The translations under genes were made by a program, and so were the position numbers. A stretch of 64,000 bases of DNA from Niabella ginsenosidivorans (GTDB lineage Bacteria; Bacteroidota; Bacteroidia; Chitinophagales; Chitinophagaceae). The notes under the pieces were generated by a model. That model worked only from the letters and a program-made list of their open reading frames with translations. It was not told the origin of the DNA and did not search any database. Position 1 is the stretch's first letter, and every line of letters starts with the position of its first letter. The stretch spans positions 1,860,001 through 1,924,000 of the forward strand of contig NZ_CP015772.1 of the NCBI RefSeq assembly GCF_001654455.1, in the 5' to 3' direction. This document shows, piece after piece, positions 43,908 through 52,894 of the stretch.

Positions 43908-45157
43908 TTAATTTAGAAGTTGCTGTACAAGTTGAATATATTGTTGAGAGACAGCTTCTTTTGAATAATTTTTTTGAACTTCATTAAAACCATTTTCTCC
44001 CATTTTTTTTAGCTCATCTTTAGATATAGTTTTTAAAAAAGATGTTATCTCATTAATCTTGTTATTATTATCATTTGTAGTAATAAGCTTTGCACAGGTG
44101 AATTGACTCAGAAAATTTACGATCGGAGTTTGTTCTCCTGAACAAACGAGTAAAGGCTTTGCGCTGGCCATTATAGTATATACCTTTGAGGGAAACCCAT
44201 GGTTTTCCATCTCCTTGGACATAAAGATAAATTGAATATCAGAAAAAGCAAGCAGATGAGGCATTAGTTCCCTAGGCTGGTAGGGAAGAACATGTACTTT
44301 ATTCAGGCTCTTTGTCTTGACCTGGCTGGAAAGATATTCTTTCATTACGCCTTCTCCAATAACATAAAATTCAATCGGATCATCTTTAAGATATAGGGCT
44401 GCTTGTATAAGAGGATCCCAATCTTGGGCATGCCCTATATTTCCGGCGTACATTACTTTTAGAGCATTACTATTTTTAAATACGTCCCTGCAGAGTTTAA
44501 TGGTTTCTTTGGAAAGGGGACGGTAAAGTGCAGTGTCTACAAAGTTTGGAATAATGTGTAACTTTTTTGGGCATACAAATCTGGGAGATATAATATTGTA
44601 AAATATTTGGTCAATTGTAGTAACAGCATCCGACTTATTGTAAACAAAGCGCTCCAGCCATTTTAGAAAACGTATAATTATGCCAGATTTGAGATTTCCC
44701 TGCTCTATAAGAAAATCCGGGTAAATTTCCTGAACATTATATATTACTTTTGCCTTCTTTAATCGACCAATGATCAAGTTAATAAACCCAATTGATAAAG
44801 GAGGGGATGGAGATAAAATAAGATCTATACGTTTTTCTTTTAACCCAAGTATTAATGAAAGTGTATGCCAATAGACAAAACCTAGCATTCGAAGAATTGT
44901 AGATTTAAACTTCTTCTGTGTTACGTGCAATACTTTAATACCATTGTACTCACTAGTATAGTATAGTCCTAAAAGATGTTTCGATAACGGTTGCTTCTTA
45001 ATTACCGCTGGTACTATATTGTAGTGGGGGGTTGTTGTTAATACCACCACTTCATATCCTGCGTTTTTTAATGCTATTGCAATATCATTATAAAGATAGG
45101 CGGTTGATACACCGTCGGGACTAAAAGCAATACTATGAATTAATATTTTTTTTTCAT
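43908..45157 (-). CDS. Glycosyltransferase family 4, start codon out of frame by one base
   Basis: A GT4 enzyme of about 415 residues with KVMYAGNIGHAQDWDPLI and FMSKEMENHGFPSKVYTIMASAKP forming the donor site. The N-terminal domain begins KKILIHSIAFSPDGVSTAYL and runs into GYEVVVLTTTPHYNI, clearly homologous from the first strand. Yet the only suitable ATG (45155-45157) is followed by nine A's, which puts it in the wrong frame (stop after five codons). Ten or seven A's would restore it. The first in-frame GTG (45050) would remove strand one. The gene is therefore either phase-OFF, damaged or misassembled. The WbuB-like family adds FucNAc or a similar sugar. Confidence 0.75.
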
Positions 45158-45160
45158 TGA

Positions 45161-46300
45161 TTAAATGGCTTCAGACCACACTATCCGTTTTACATAATCA
45201 GTGTAACTTAATATAATCCTTACTACTTTTTCTGAAACATTAGGCATACAATAATCCGCTACTTGCCGAAAATTACGATTGATACCTGTTTCCTGTTGTT
45301 GCAATTGTACCAGGCCTTGAAGGATACGTTCTGTATTTAACCCTACCATCATTACAGCTGCCTCTTCCATAGCTTCCGGACGTTCATGCGCTTCCCGGAT
45401 ATTCAGTGCCCGGAAATTTAATATGGAAGACTCTTCCGAAATGGTACCGGAATCAGATAGCGTGGCAAAAGAATGTATTTGTAAAGCATTATAATCATGA
45501 AAACCGAGCGGTTTCAGAAACTGTATTTCGGGCCGTACCTGAACTTGTTTTTTCTCAATCATGTTTCGCGTGCGGGGATGGGTAGATATAATAACAGGAT
45601 AGTGGTATTGTTCTGCAATTGCATTCAGCGAATTGATAAGCCCTGAAAAATTCTTGTCCGAATTAATATTCTCTTCTCTATGGGATGATACTACAAAGTA
45701 CTTATCTGCTTCAAGTCCCAGTTTTGTTAAAATGTTAGATTTTTTAATGTCTGGCAAGTAATGATTCAATACTTCAAACATAGGAGAACCCGTTTTAATG
45801 ATTCGATCTGCAGGTAATCCTTCACGCAAAAGGTACTCCCTGGCAATATCACTGTAGGTAAGATTAATATCAGATGTATGGTCCACAATACGGCGGTTGG
45901 TTTCCTCAGGCACCCGCTGATCAAAACATCGGTTTCCGGCCTCCATATGGAATATAGGGATATGCCGCTTTTTAGCAGGAATAGCACAAAGACAAGAGTT
46001 GGTATCTCCTAAAACTAAAAAGGCATCTGGTTTTAATGATTCTAACAGTGGGTCTATTTTTATAAGAATATTACCAACTGTTTCCGTAGCGGTTTTCCCA
46101 GCCGCTTCCAAAAAGTGATCAGGCTTGCGAATGCCTAGGTCTTCAAAAAATATTTGATTTAACTCATAGTCGTAATTCTGACCAGTATGAACTAATATGT
46201 GATCAATAGCTTGGGAAGCATCCAATGCCACCAAAACTCTGGACAACCGTATTATTTCTGGACGGGTTCCAACAACCGTCATTACTTTTAGTTTCTTCAT
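45161..46300 (-). CDS. wecB: UDP-N-acetylglucosamine 2-epimerase (CapG/WecB family)
   Basis: A 379-residue non-hydrolysing UDP-HexNAc 2-epimerase. It starts KKLKVMTVVGTRPEIIRLS, with HTGQNYD and LVLGDTNSC. The substrate-binding HMEAGNRCFDQRVPEETNR block is closest to the CapG/WbjD/FnlC subgroup. VSSHREENI and SDSGTISEESSILN complete the active site. With CapE and CapF upstream it completes UDP-N-acetyl-L-fucosamine synthesis from UDP-GlcNAc, by C2 epimerisation. The gap to capF is only 8 bases. Confidence 0.92.
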   Translation of the reverse strand: MKKLKVMTVVGTRPEIIRLSRVLVALDASQAIDHILVHTGQNYDYELNQIFFEDLGIRKPDHFLEAAGKTATETVGNILIKIDPLLESLKPDAFLVLGDTNSCLCAIPAKKRHIPIFHMEAGNRCFDQRVPEETNRRIVDHTSDINLTYSDIAREYLLREGLPADRIIKTGSPMFEVLNHYLPDIKKSNILTKLGLEADKYFVVSSHREENINSDKNFSGLINSLNAIAEQYHYPVIISTHPRTRNMIEKKQVQVRPEIQFLKPLGFHDYNALQIHSFATLSDSGTISEESSILNFRALNIREAHERPEAMEEAAVMMVGLNTERILQGLVQLQQQETGINRNFRQVADYCMPNVSEKVVRIILSYTDYVKRIVWSEAI

Positions 46301-46308
46301 TTCTTCTG

Positions 46309-47427
46309 TTAAACTGTTTCAAAATAAGTGTCTGCATCTTTAGGATTATAAGGCTCATTGATCCAAAAGATGGTATATAATTCCTGGTCACCAATGTTTT
46401 TAATATTATGCGTATACCAGATCGGCATGTCCACATAAGCGGGCTCGTTGCCATCTAATTGAAAATTCAATACTTCATCTGTACCGATCTTTCTTAGTTG
46501 GATCAAGGCTTTTCCCCTGATGACTGCAAATCGCTCAATTTTCCGGGTATGGAAATGATTACCCCTGGTAATGCCGGGCATAGTGGTGGAAAAAGAACAC
46601 TGCCCACCAATACCTAACCGGATCACCTCTACAAAGGCGCCTCTTGGATCCGTATGTTGTACAAGTTTTACGGGGTAATGATTTTTTATGTCGAAATAGC
46701 TACGAAAGGTATTAAAGAGATTCAGTTCAAAACGATCAGTAATAATAGGTATCTCGCCTTTTAAAAAATACAGGTCCTTATATGCGTTCAGCAATTTCAA
46801 TACGTCCGAAACTTTGCGAGTGGTTGTATAGGGTACTATAAACTCCGGTTGGGTTTCATCTTTCCGGATTTGGTCAATGATAATTTCAGTCAGCTCATCT
46901 ACATAAATCAGGTTTACATCGGCATCCTGTCTGACTTCAGGAGTTTCACCATGTGTCAATTTATGACAAAAAGTGGCAATAAAGGAGTTATAATTGGGTT
47001 TACCAAAGGGACCAAAAACATTTGGAATAAGCAAACCTGTAAACTTTCCACCGGATCGTTCTGCCCATGCATTCAGCAACTCTCGGCCTTCTTTCTTTGA
47101 TTGCCCATATATATTGTTCAACTGTTCCTGGGAAGAGGATGAAAATAATACATGTGCTTTGGAATTGACAGCTTCTAATGCACCAATTAATTTCTTAACC
47201 AGGGATACATTGGTTTCGTATACTACATTAAGATCGGGATGCCGGTTCATGGCTGCCAGATGTACAATAACATCACATTGAGCAACAAATTTTTTTAACT
47301 TTTCGATATTCTCAAAATAATTGCGTTCAAATGGAACTAACTCAAACTCTTCCTTATACAAAGCAAGTGTATTAAACAAGTTGGAGCCGGTAAAGCCATT
47401 TTGACCAGTAATTCCAATCCTTATCAT
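46309..47427 (-). CDS. capF: CapF-type UDP-sugar reductase with cupin domain
   Basis: A 372-residue bifunctional enzyme. The N-terminal SDR domain (IGITGQNGFTGSNLF at residues 4-18) reduces a 4-keto sugar. The C-terminal cupin (about 245-365) with RGNHFHTRKIERFAVIRGKA carries the metal histidines. CapF/WbjC/FnlB converts the CapE product to UDP-2-acetamido-2,6-dideoxy-L-talose, en route to UDP-L-FucNAc. Gene order capE - small cupin - capF - wecB/capG is that of the FucNAc pathway. Confidence 0.92.
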   Translation of the reverse strand: MIRIGITGQNGFTGSNLFNTLALYKEEFELVPFERNYFENIEKLKKFVAQCDVIVHLAAMNRHPDLNVVYETNVSLVKKLIGALEAVNSKAHVLFSSSSQEQLNNIYGQSKKEGRELLNAWAERSGGKFTGLLIPNVFGPFGKPNYNSFIATFCHKLTHGETPEVRQDADVNLIYVDELTEIIIDQIRKDETQPEFIVPYTTTRKVSDVLKLLNAYKDLYFLKGEIPIITDRFELNLFNTFRSYFDIKNHYPVKLVQHTDPRGAFVEVIRLGIGGQCSFSTTMPGITRGNHFHTRKIERFAVIRGKALIQLRKIGTDEVLNFQLDGNEPAYVDMPIWYTHNIKNIGDQELYTIFWINEPYNPKDADTYFETV

Positions 47428-47468
47428 AAATCGTAAAATATATTTTTAAAGTACTCTAAGTCAAACCC

Positions 47469-47857
47469 TTATTCGTCTTTTAATCCCCTGAGTAAATAAT
47501 TGCTCATGACCAACTACTACTTGGTATTAAAGAATGAATACCCGTAATATGGCCCGAAGGTATATGTAATACATCCAATTTTTCCTGTTCTAAGCGAAAT
47601 TGTTGATGTGCCAGGCTGGGCGGTGGATGTGCCCAGTCGTCAATTGTTATAATATCAATATCAAATGATCCGCTTATTGTAATAAACCATCTTTGCTCTA
47701 TTTTGTGCTCCTGCCAGCCACGGATGGAATTGCTTTCACTATTTTGAATAGTGTGGATACGTTTTACTGGAGTTGTATCGAAATCATTATTATAGTTTAA
47801 TATACCTCCACCACCTTTATAACAGGTACCCTCAATAATATTTGGACTTTTGAACAT
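47469..47857 (-). CDS. FdtA/WxcM-like sugar 3,4-ketoisomerase cupin, 3' end frameshifted
   Basis: A small cupin of the FdtA/WxcM-C type (SIRGWQEHKIEQRWFITISG, then VLHIPSGHITGIHSL). The annotated frame ends at 47504 after IPSSSWS, but one extra T would continue as LVMSNYLLRGLKDE, the usual family ending, to a stop at 47469. The gene has thus lost its last strand in this sequence, by mutation or base-call error. It overlaps the capE stop by one base (TAATG). In FucNAc loci such cupins are common companions of unproven function. Confidence 0.7.
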
Positions 47858-48900
47858 TATACAGGATAATGGATAACATCGATTTCTCCTAAAATATCTT
47901 CTCTTATTACAGGTAACTTTTTAAGCAGTTCTTTCATACCTTCCACGTCCAGGCGATGCGTATTATGTGAATGATATTCTTCTATTTGAGCCTCTTCTTT
48001 ATTACCTTCAGAAAAATACTGTTCATAATTTAGATCCCGGGTATCTGCTGGTATACGATAGTAATTGCCCATATCTTCGGCCTTTAACATATCTTCCCGG
48101 TTTACCAGCGTTTCATATACTTTTTCTCCATGCCGGGTACCAATAATTTTTATTTGGCTATCAGATTGGTACATTTCAATCAGTGCTTTTGCGAGGGTTT
48201 CAATAGTAGCTCCGGGCGCCTTTTGTACGAATAAATCACCCTGTTTGGCATTTTCAAAAGCATACAGTACCAGATCCACCGCATCTTCCAGCGTCATCAT
48301 AAAACGGGTCATACCCGGATCTGTAATGGTTAGTGGCTTTCCTGCTTTGATCTGATCAATAAACAGGGGAATAACGGAACCTCGGGAAGCCATCACATTC
48401 CCATAACGGGTAGCGCAGAAAATGGTTTTTGAATCATCCAGGTTACGGGATCGAGCTACAGTAACTTTCTCCATCAATGCCTTACTCATGCCCATTGCAT
48501 TAATCGGATAGGCCGCTTTGTCTGTACTTAATACCACAACCTTTTTCACGCCGAATTTCTCGGCTGCATTCAGCACATTATCGGTACCCAATACATTGGT
48601 TTTAACTGCTTCCAGCGGAAAGAATTCGCAGGAGGGCACTTGCTTTAAAGCTGCGGCATGAAAAATGTAATCCACACCATTTACAACAGTTTCAACACTT
48701 GAATAGTCGCGCACATCACCAAGATAAAATTTGATCTTGGCATTGTTATAACGTTTCCGCATATCATCCTGTTTTTTCTCATCACGGCTGAAGATACGGA
48801 TCTCTTTAAAGTGATCTGTATTTAAGAATCGGTTCATAACGGCATTGCCAAATGAACCTGTACCACCTGTGATTAATAGGGCTTTACCTTGTATACGCAT
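47857..48900 (-). CDS. capE: CapE-type UDP-GlcNAc 4,6-dehydratase/5-epimerase
   Basis: A 347-residue inverting dehydratase with TGGTGSFG (11-18), STDKAAYPINAMGMSK (125-140; Met136 and Lys140 replacing the SDR Tyr-Lys) and CATRYGNVMASRGSVIPLF. The C-terminal tail (about 300-347) is the CapE/WbjB/FnlA-specific extension. It catalyses the first step to UDP-L-FucNAc. A 243-base AT-rich gap separates it from the preceding glycosyltransferase gene, the only sizeable gap inside the locus, so an internal promoter may lie there. Confidence 0.93.
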   Translation of the reverse strand: MRIQGKALLITGGTGSFGNAVMNRFLNTDHFKEIRIFSRDEKKQDDMRKRYNNAKIKFYLGDVRDYSSVETVVNGVDYIFHAAALKQVPSCEFFPLEAVKTNVLGTDNVLNAAEKFGVKKVVVLSTDKAAYPINAMGMSKALMEKVTVARSRNLDDSKTIFCATRYGNVMASRGSVIPLFIDQIKAGKPLTITDPGMTRFMMTLEDAVDLVLYAFENAKQGDLFVQKAPGATIETLAKALIEMYQSDSQIKIIGTRHGEKVYETLVNREDMLKAEDMGNYYRIPADTRDLNYEQYFSEGNKEEAQIEEYHSHNTHRLDVEGMKELLKKLPVIREDILGEIDVIHYPV

Positions 48901-49143
48901 AAGATTGTCAATATTTATATTTTTTATTTATTAAGCTGCAATTATCGGAAATGAGTATAAATTGTTAAAAATGGTTAAAAATTATCGCTTTTTATAAGAT
49001 ACATGTTATTCATTACTTTTGTTATTTTTATTAATACTATTAAAGATTTATATTAATATCCGGATTATCGAAGTTTTTAAATCTGCACTAGTCTTATCTG
49101 TTGAATAGCCTAATAATAGGAATAAAAGCATAGAAAGGTAAAG

Positions 49144-50052
49144 TTACCTGACAAACGATTTATACAGTTTAATATTTTTGCTTCTTAACCTAAATGCGAT
49201 AATCCGTTCTTGTATAAATGGGATACACCAAAATACTTTCCCAAAAAATTCTAAGGTACTTTCTTTTGTTTTAAAAGATTTCTTTAAAGAATTCAATATT
49301 GTATTGCCGATAACATACTGTTTATAGATGAATAATATACTGGTTGGTACATTTTTATATTGTCCTTTTTTAATTTTCGAATAAATAATTGATTTAGCAT
49401 TAAAACGTACCACTGCACGTGAAGCTGCATTTGTTCCACGTTGCCTAACTTTCACTAGAGGTTCTTTCAGAAGTGCTAATGGGTAATAATAAGCAATCCT
49501 GGACCATAACGCGGCGTCCTGTGCATATCTCATATCTTCATAAAATGTGAGCTCAGGATGAGCATCAAAACAACGTTTATCAATTACTAAAGAAGGTGTA
49601 TTAATCCGTAATGAAATAAAACTTTGAAGGTATACATTCCCATAATCCGTTTCATTTTTTGTTAAAACGAATTTATCTAAACTCGGATACCAATTATAGC
49701 AGCAAGTGTGAGACCACATGGCGCCAGTTGTTTCCATAAAAGATATCTGCTTTTCTGACTTAAGAGGGAGCCATACGTCATCAGAATCAAGAAACGCTAT
49801 ATAATCTCCTGTTGCACATTTAAGTGCTAAATTACGAGCACTTGCTGGCCCTCCATTTTCTTTGAACTTATAAATTATGTGTCTTTCATATTTTGAGAGA
49901 AAAGATGCTATATTTTCTGGAGAACCATCATTGACAACAATTATTTCATGATCGTAATGCGTTTGATCTAACACACTTTGAACAGCTTCTTCTAGCCAAT
50001 CTACTCCACTATAAAAAGGTATTATGACGCTTATCTTCTTTTTAACTGCCAC
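49144..50052 (-). CDS. Glycosyltransferase family 2
   Basis: A 302-residue GT-A enzyme: KKISVIIPFYSGVDWLEEAV at the start, EIIVVNDGSPEN, GGPASARNLAL and the DxD-type FLDSDDVW near residue 94. C-terminal helices may sit on the membrane. The inverting transferase presumably adds one sugar of the repeat unit. It follows the beta-helix gene by 5 bases. Confidence 0.88.
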   Translation of the reverse strand: MAVKKKISVIIPFYSGVDWLEEAVQSVLDQTHYDHEIIVVNDGSPENIASFLSKYERHIIYKFKENGGPASARNLALKCATGDYIAFLDSDDVWLPLKSEKQISFMETTGAMWSHTCCYNWYPSLDKFVLTKNETDYGNVYLQSFISLRINTPSLVIDKRCFDAHPELTFYEDMRYAQDAALWSRIAYYYPLALLKEPLVKVRQRGTNAASRAVVRFNAKSIIYSKIKKGQYKNVPTSILFIYKQYVIGNTILNSLKKSFKTKESTLEFFGKVFWCIPFIQERIIAFRLRSKNIKLYKSFVR

Positions 50053-50057
50053 AATTT

Positions 50058-51194
50058 TTATTTTATTCGTATTTCTTTTCCACTTTTAAAATCTTTACTC
50101 AAACTATTTGTAATAGCAGAGGAAATAAATTGTTTATTGCTGTTTATGTTGGATACTCTAAGCTCAATATTGTTTTTTTTGCTTACCCCGCTTAAAAAAC
50201 CTGCCTTTTTATTATAGTAATACTCTGTTTTGCTTATTGAAATATACCCGGAATTCTGATTGGGTAATTTGTTTCCGTTTCCTCTATCAGAATATATTTC
50301 TAACCCCGTTGGTGAATAATAATCTTTATGATTATTGATGTCTATTGATATTGCTTTTTTGTTAACACCATTTAGGTAGTCCAGTGCTACTAATATTCCT
50401 CGAGAGCCATTGTTATAAGTTGTAATGTTTGTTAATTCAATATTTTTAAGTTCATTGTTATTAGCATTTGGCTCAATATCAATCCCTCCTGAGGGGCTAA
50501 CCCCATTGGTATTTGAAATAAAACAATTCTTGACATAAATTCCATTCCCAGATACTATTGATATTCCGTTTCTTCTATTATCATCCAAAAAGGCATTAGA
50601 GATTGTTATATTAGTTGATATCTTATTTTGTTGTTGTCCAATGTAAATGGCATCTCCCCACATTTTCGAAATTATGGGATTATAAATGTTTATGTTATTA
50701 CTACTCGTAATAAATAATCCCATTCCCCATTGACCTTTCGAAGACAAATGATTGTATTTATCTCCAATCAGTTTAGGGTAATAAATGTCAACATTTTCAA
50801 TATTATCTATCCATATCACGCCATATTGAGCCAGGTTAGTGGGCTTTAAATTAATCTGAGAATTGGTTTGAAATAAAATACTCGAATTTGATTTTAGTTT
50901 TATGCCTTTTGCATTTATTAAAATGGGGAAGTTTGGCATTATCACTTTGCGATTTTCGTCTAACCCTTTCTGAATATATGAGGTATAATCAACATTACCG
51001 CTTTTTGAATAATTTGGAGGTAAATATTTAGTTAAATCAACGGCAGTTTTAAAAGTGGTACTTTTAAGTGAATTAATTTTTGACGCATTACTTGTATAAT
51101 TTGATTTGGTCTCTTGGTTAATATTCTTATATAAAAATTGAGCGTATGTACTGCTACTGCATATTAGAAAGAAGTATAAAAGTCCTTTTTTCAT
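50058..51194 (-). CDS. Secreted parallel beta-helix protein within the capsule locus
   Basis: The start at 51194 gives signal peptide MKKGLLYFFLICSSSTYA, cleaved before QFLYKN. The body contains pectate-lyase-type beta-helix rungs rich in asparagine: NVDIYYPKLIGDKY, NINIYNPIISKMWGDAIYIG, NGISIVSGNGIYVKN. Such periplasmic proteins in polysaccharide loci act as lyases, epimerases or glycosidases that trim the polymer. No catalytic residues can be assigned by eye. It probably works on the locus's own product, which contains uronic acid if TviB/WbpP make UDP-GalNAcA. Confidence 0.78.
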   Translation of the reverse strand: MKKGLLYFFLICSSSTYAQFLYKNINQETKSNYTSNASKINSLKSTTFKTAVDLTKYLPPNYSKSGNVDYTSYIQKGLDENRKVIMPNFPILINAKGIKLKSNSSILFQTNSQINLKPTNLAQYGVIWIDNIENVDIYYPKLIGDKYNHLSSKGQWGMGLFITSSNNINIYNPIISKMWGDAIYIGQQQNKISTNITISNAFLDDNRRNGISIVSGNGIYVKNCFISNTNGVSPSGGIDIEPNANNNELKNIELTNITTYNNGSRGILVALDYLNGVNKKAISIDINNHKDYYSPTGLEIYSDRGNGNKLPNQNSGYISISKTEYYYNKKAGFLSGVSKKNNIELRVSNINSNKQFISSAITNSLSKDFKSGKEIRIK

Positions 51195-51206
51195 AAATTC
51201 CAAAAT

Positions 51207-51794
51207 TTATTTATTAACAGTTATATATTTAATTATTCTCGCTGGATTGCCCGCAACTACTGCATAATCAGGTACATCTTTTGTTACAATTGCTCCAGTG
51301 CCAATGACCGCCTTTTTCCCTATTACAGAAACATTGTGAAGAATACAAGAATCTGAACCAATAAACGCGCCTTCTCCAATTTCTAAACTTTTGCCCACCG
51401 GCGGATTTTTATAATCATAACCATGGTCGTGAGTAGATATAGAAACTCTATGTGCGATATGAGCATCCTTTTTAATGATTATTCCTCCTGAAAAATCAAT
51501 GTGGCAGTAGCCTCCAATGCTGACCCCATCTTGGATTAATAAACCTTTGCTCGGAATATTTTCTGCAAAAAATGATGTGTTTTTTCCTATGGTAATATTG
51601 CTTTCCATTTCTATATTTTTGGGAAATCTATATGAAATTCCTCTTATGATAGACACATTTTCCCCTGCTTTTTTGATATTTGAGATAAATAAAATTGTTG
51701 AAATTTTGTTAAATATTTTTCCAAGAATTATTTCAACTAAAACTAATAGTGTACTAATTAATCCTGATAATTTTCCATTCCAAATCTTATCCAT
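51207..51794 (-). CDS. Hexapeptide-repeat acyltransferase
   Basis: A 195-residue left-handed beta-helix acetyltransferase of the WbbJ/LacA type. Repeated [LIV]-G-x4 turns run from residue 60 to 190 (IGKNTSFFAE, IGEGAFIGSDSCILHNVSVIG, IGTGAIVTKDVPDYAVVAGN). Catalytic His is in STHDHGYDY. It probably O-acetylates a sugar of the repeat unit using acetyl-CoA. Start and previous stop overlap by one base (TAATG). Confidence 0.85.
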   Translation of the reverse strand: MDKIWNGKLSGLISTLLVLVEIILGKIFNKISTILFISNIKKAGENVSIIRGISYRFPKNIEMESNITIGKNTSFFAENIPSKGLLIQDGVSIGGYCHIDFSGGIIIKKDAHIAHRVSISTHDHGYDYKNPPVGKSLEIGEGAFIGSDSCILHNVSVIGKKAVIGTGAIVTKDVPDYAVVAGNPARIIKYITVNK

Positions 51795-52894
51795 TAGTTA
51801 ATTCTTTTATTTAATGCCTGAGCATGGGTTAATTTATTTGTGTCTAAAATTCGTTCAATAGTTGTTGTCGCATTTTTTGTATAACCAATAACCTGAGAGT
51901 AATTGGTTATTAATCTTTTTACAACATCAACGATGGACTTTGCCGATTGCGGTATTATTTCCAAACAATTAAATTCATTTTTCATTATGGACGGAATTCC
52001 TCCCACAAATGTAGTAACAATAGGTGTACCATATACCATTGCTTCATAAAGTGTTCGTGGAAAACCCTCGCTATATGTTGGAAGTATGTAGATATCAGCA
52101 TTCAAATAATATTTTACGATTAGACGTTGGTCATAACATGGGCCTTCAAATGACACAGTATCCAGCAGATTTAATTGTCGACATGTTTTTTTTAAGCTAT
52201 TAATTTCATCTCCATCCCCTACAATTTTTAACTGTAAATTAATTCCATCCGATTTTAACTCATTAATGGCCTCTAAAAGCTCATAAAGTCCTTTTTCTTT
52301 CGTTATTCGTCCCAGATATAGTAATTTATACTGATGTTTTGCATTATAAACCCTATCCCTAATAATGTCTTTATTGGTTAGAGCTATCATAGGTCTAATT
52401 GTTTCTGCTATATTTTTTCCAACTACTTTATTAACATAAGCTGTAAAAAAATTGGAAACTGTAAAAACAGCGTCTGAATTTTTGTATAAAATTCTTGAAA
52501 ACTTTCCTTTTAAATGGTTCATGCCCCTAATGTATAATCCGTATCTTTTTCTGAGCAGAATTGCTTCTAATCCGGTGAATTTTAATGCATTAGGGTAGAA
52601 TATGTATATATAATCAGCAGAAAATATGGGTTTTAAGCTTTTTATATATAAACATATATAATTTAATAGTTTATTTTTTTTTCTATCTAAAGAAATAACT
52701 TCTATTCCGTTTTCTTTTAGTTTAAATGTATGAATAATTGTATCCACTTTTACTGCTTGCCCAAAAAAAATTACTTTATTTCCTAAATTTTGGAGTTCCA
52801 AAGCAAATTTTCCAGTTCTTTCATCTACATAAAAATCTTCCTTAATCTTAGTAAGACCTGAATTAGGAATGATTAATACTTTTTTTTTCTTCAT
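51794..52894 (-). CDS. Glycosyltransferase family 4
   Basis: A 366-residue GT-B enzyme. LLYLGRITKEKGLYELLEAI opens the donor domain and PTYSEGFPRTLYEAMVYGTP carries the E-x7-E motif. The N-terminal domain (KKVLIIPNSGLTKIKEDFYV) binds the acceptor. The gene overlaps both neighbours by 1-4 bases, so it is part of a tightly coupled transcript. The sequence is strikingly AT-rich. Confidence 0.88.
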   Translation of the reverse strand: MKKKKVLIIPNSGLTKIKEDFYVDERTGKFALELQNLGNKVIFFGQAVKVDTIIHTFKLKENGIEVISLDRKKNKLLNYICLYIKSLKPIFSADYIYIFYPNALKFTGLEAILLRKRYGLYIRGMNHLKGKFSRILYKNSDAVFTVSNFFTAYVNKVVGKNIAETIRPMIALTNKDIIRDRVYNAKHQYKLLYLGRITKEKGLYELLEAINELKSDGINLQLKIVGDGDEINSLKKTCRQLNLLDTVSFEGPCYDQRLIVKYYLNADIYILPTYSEGFPRTLYEAMVYGTPIVTTFVGGIPSIMKNEFNCLEIIPQSAKSIVDVVKRLITNYSQVIGYTKNATTTIERILDTNKLTHAQALNKRIN

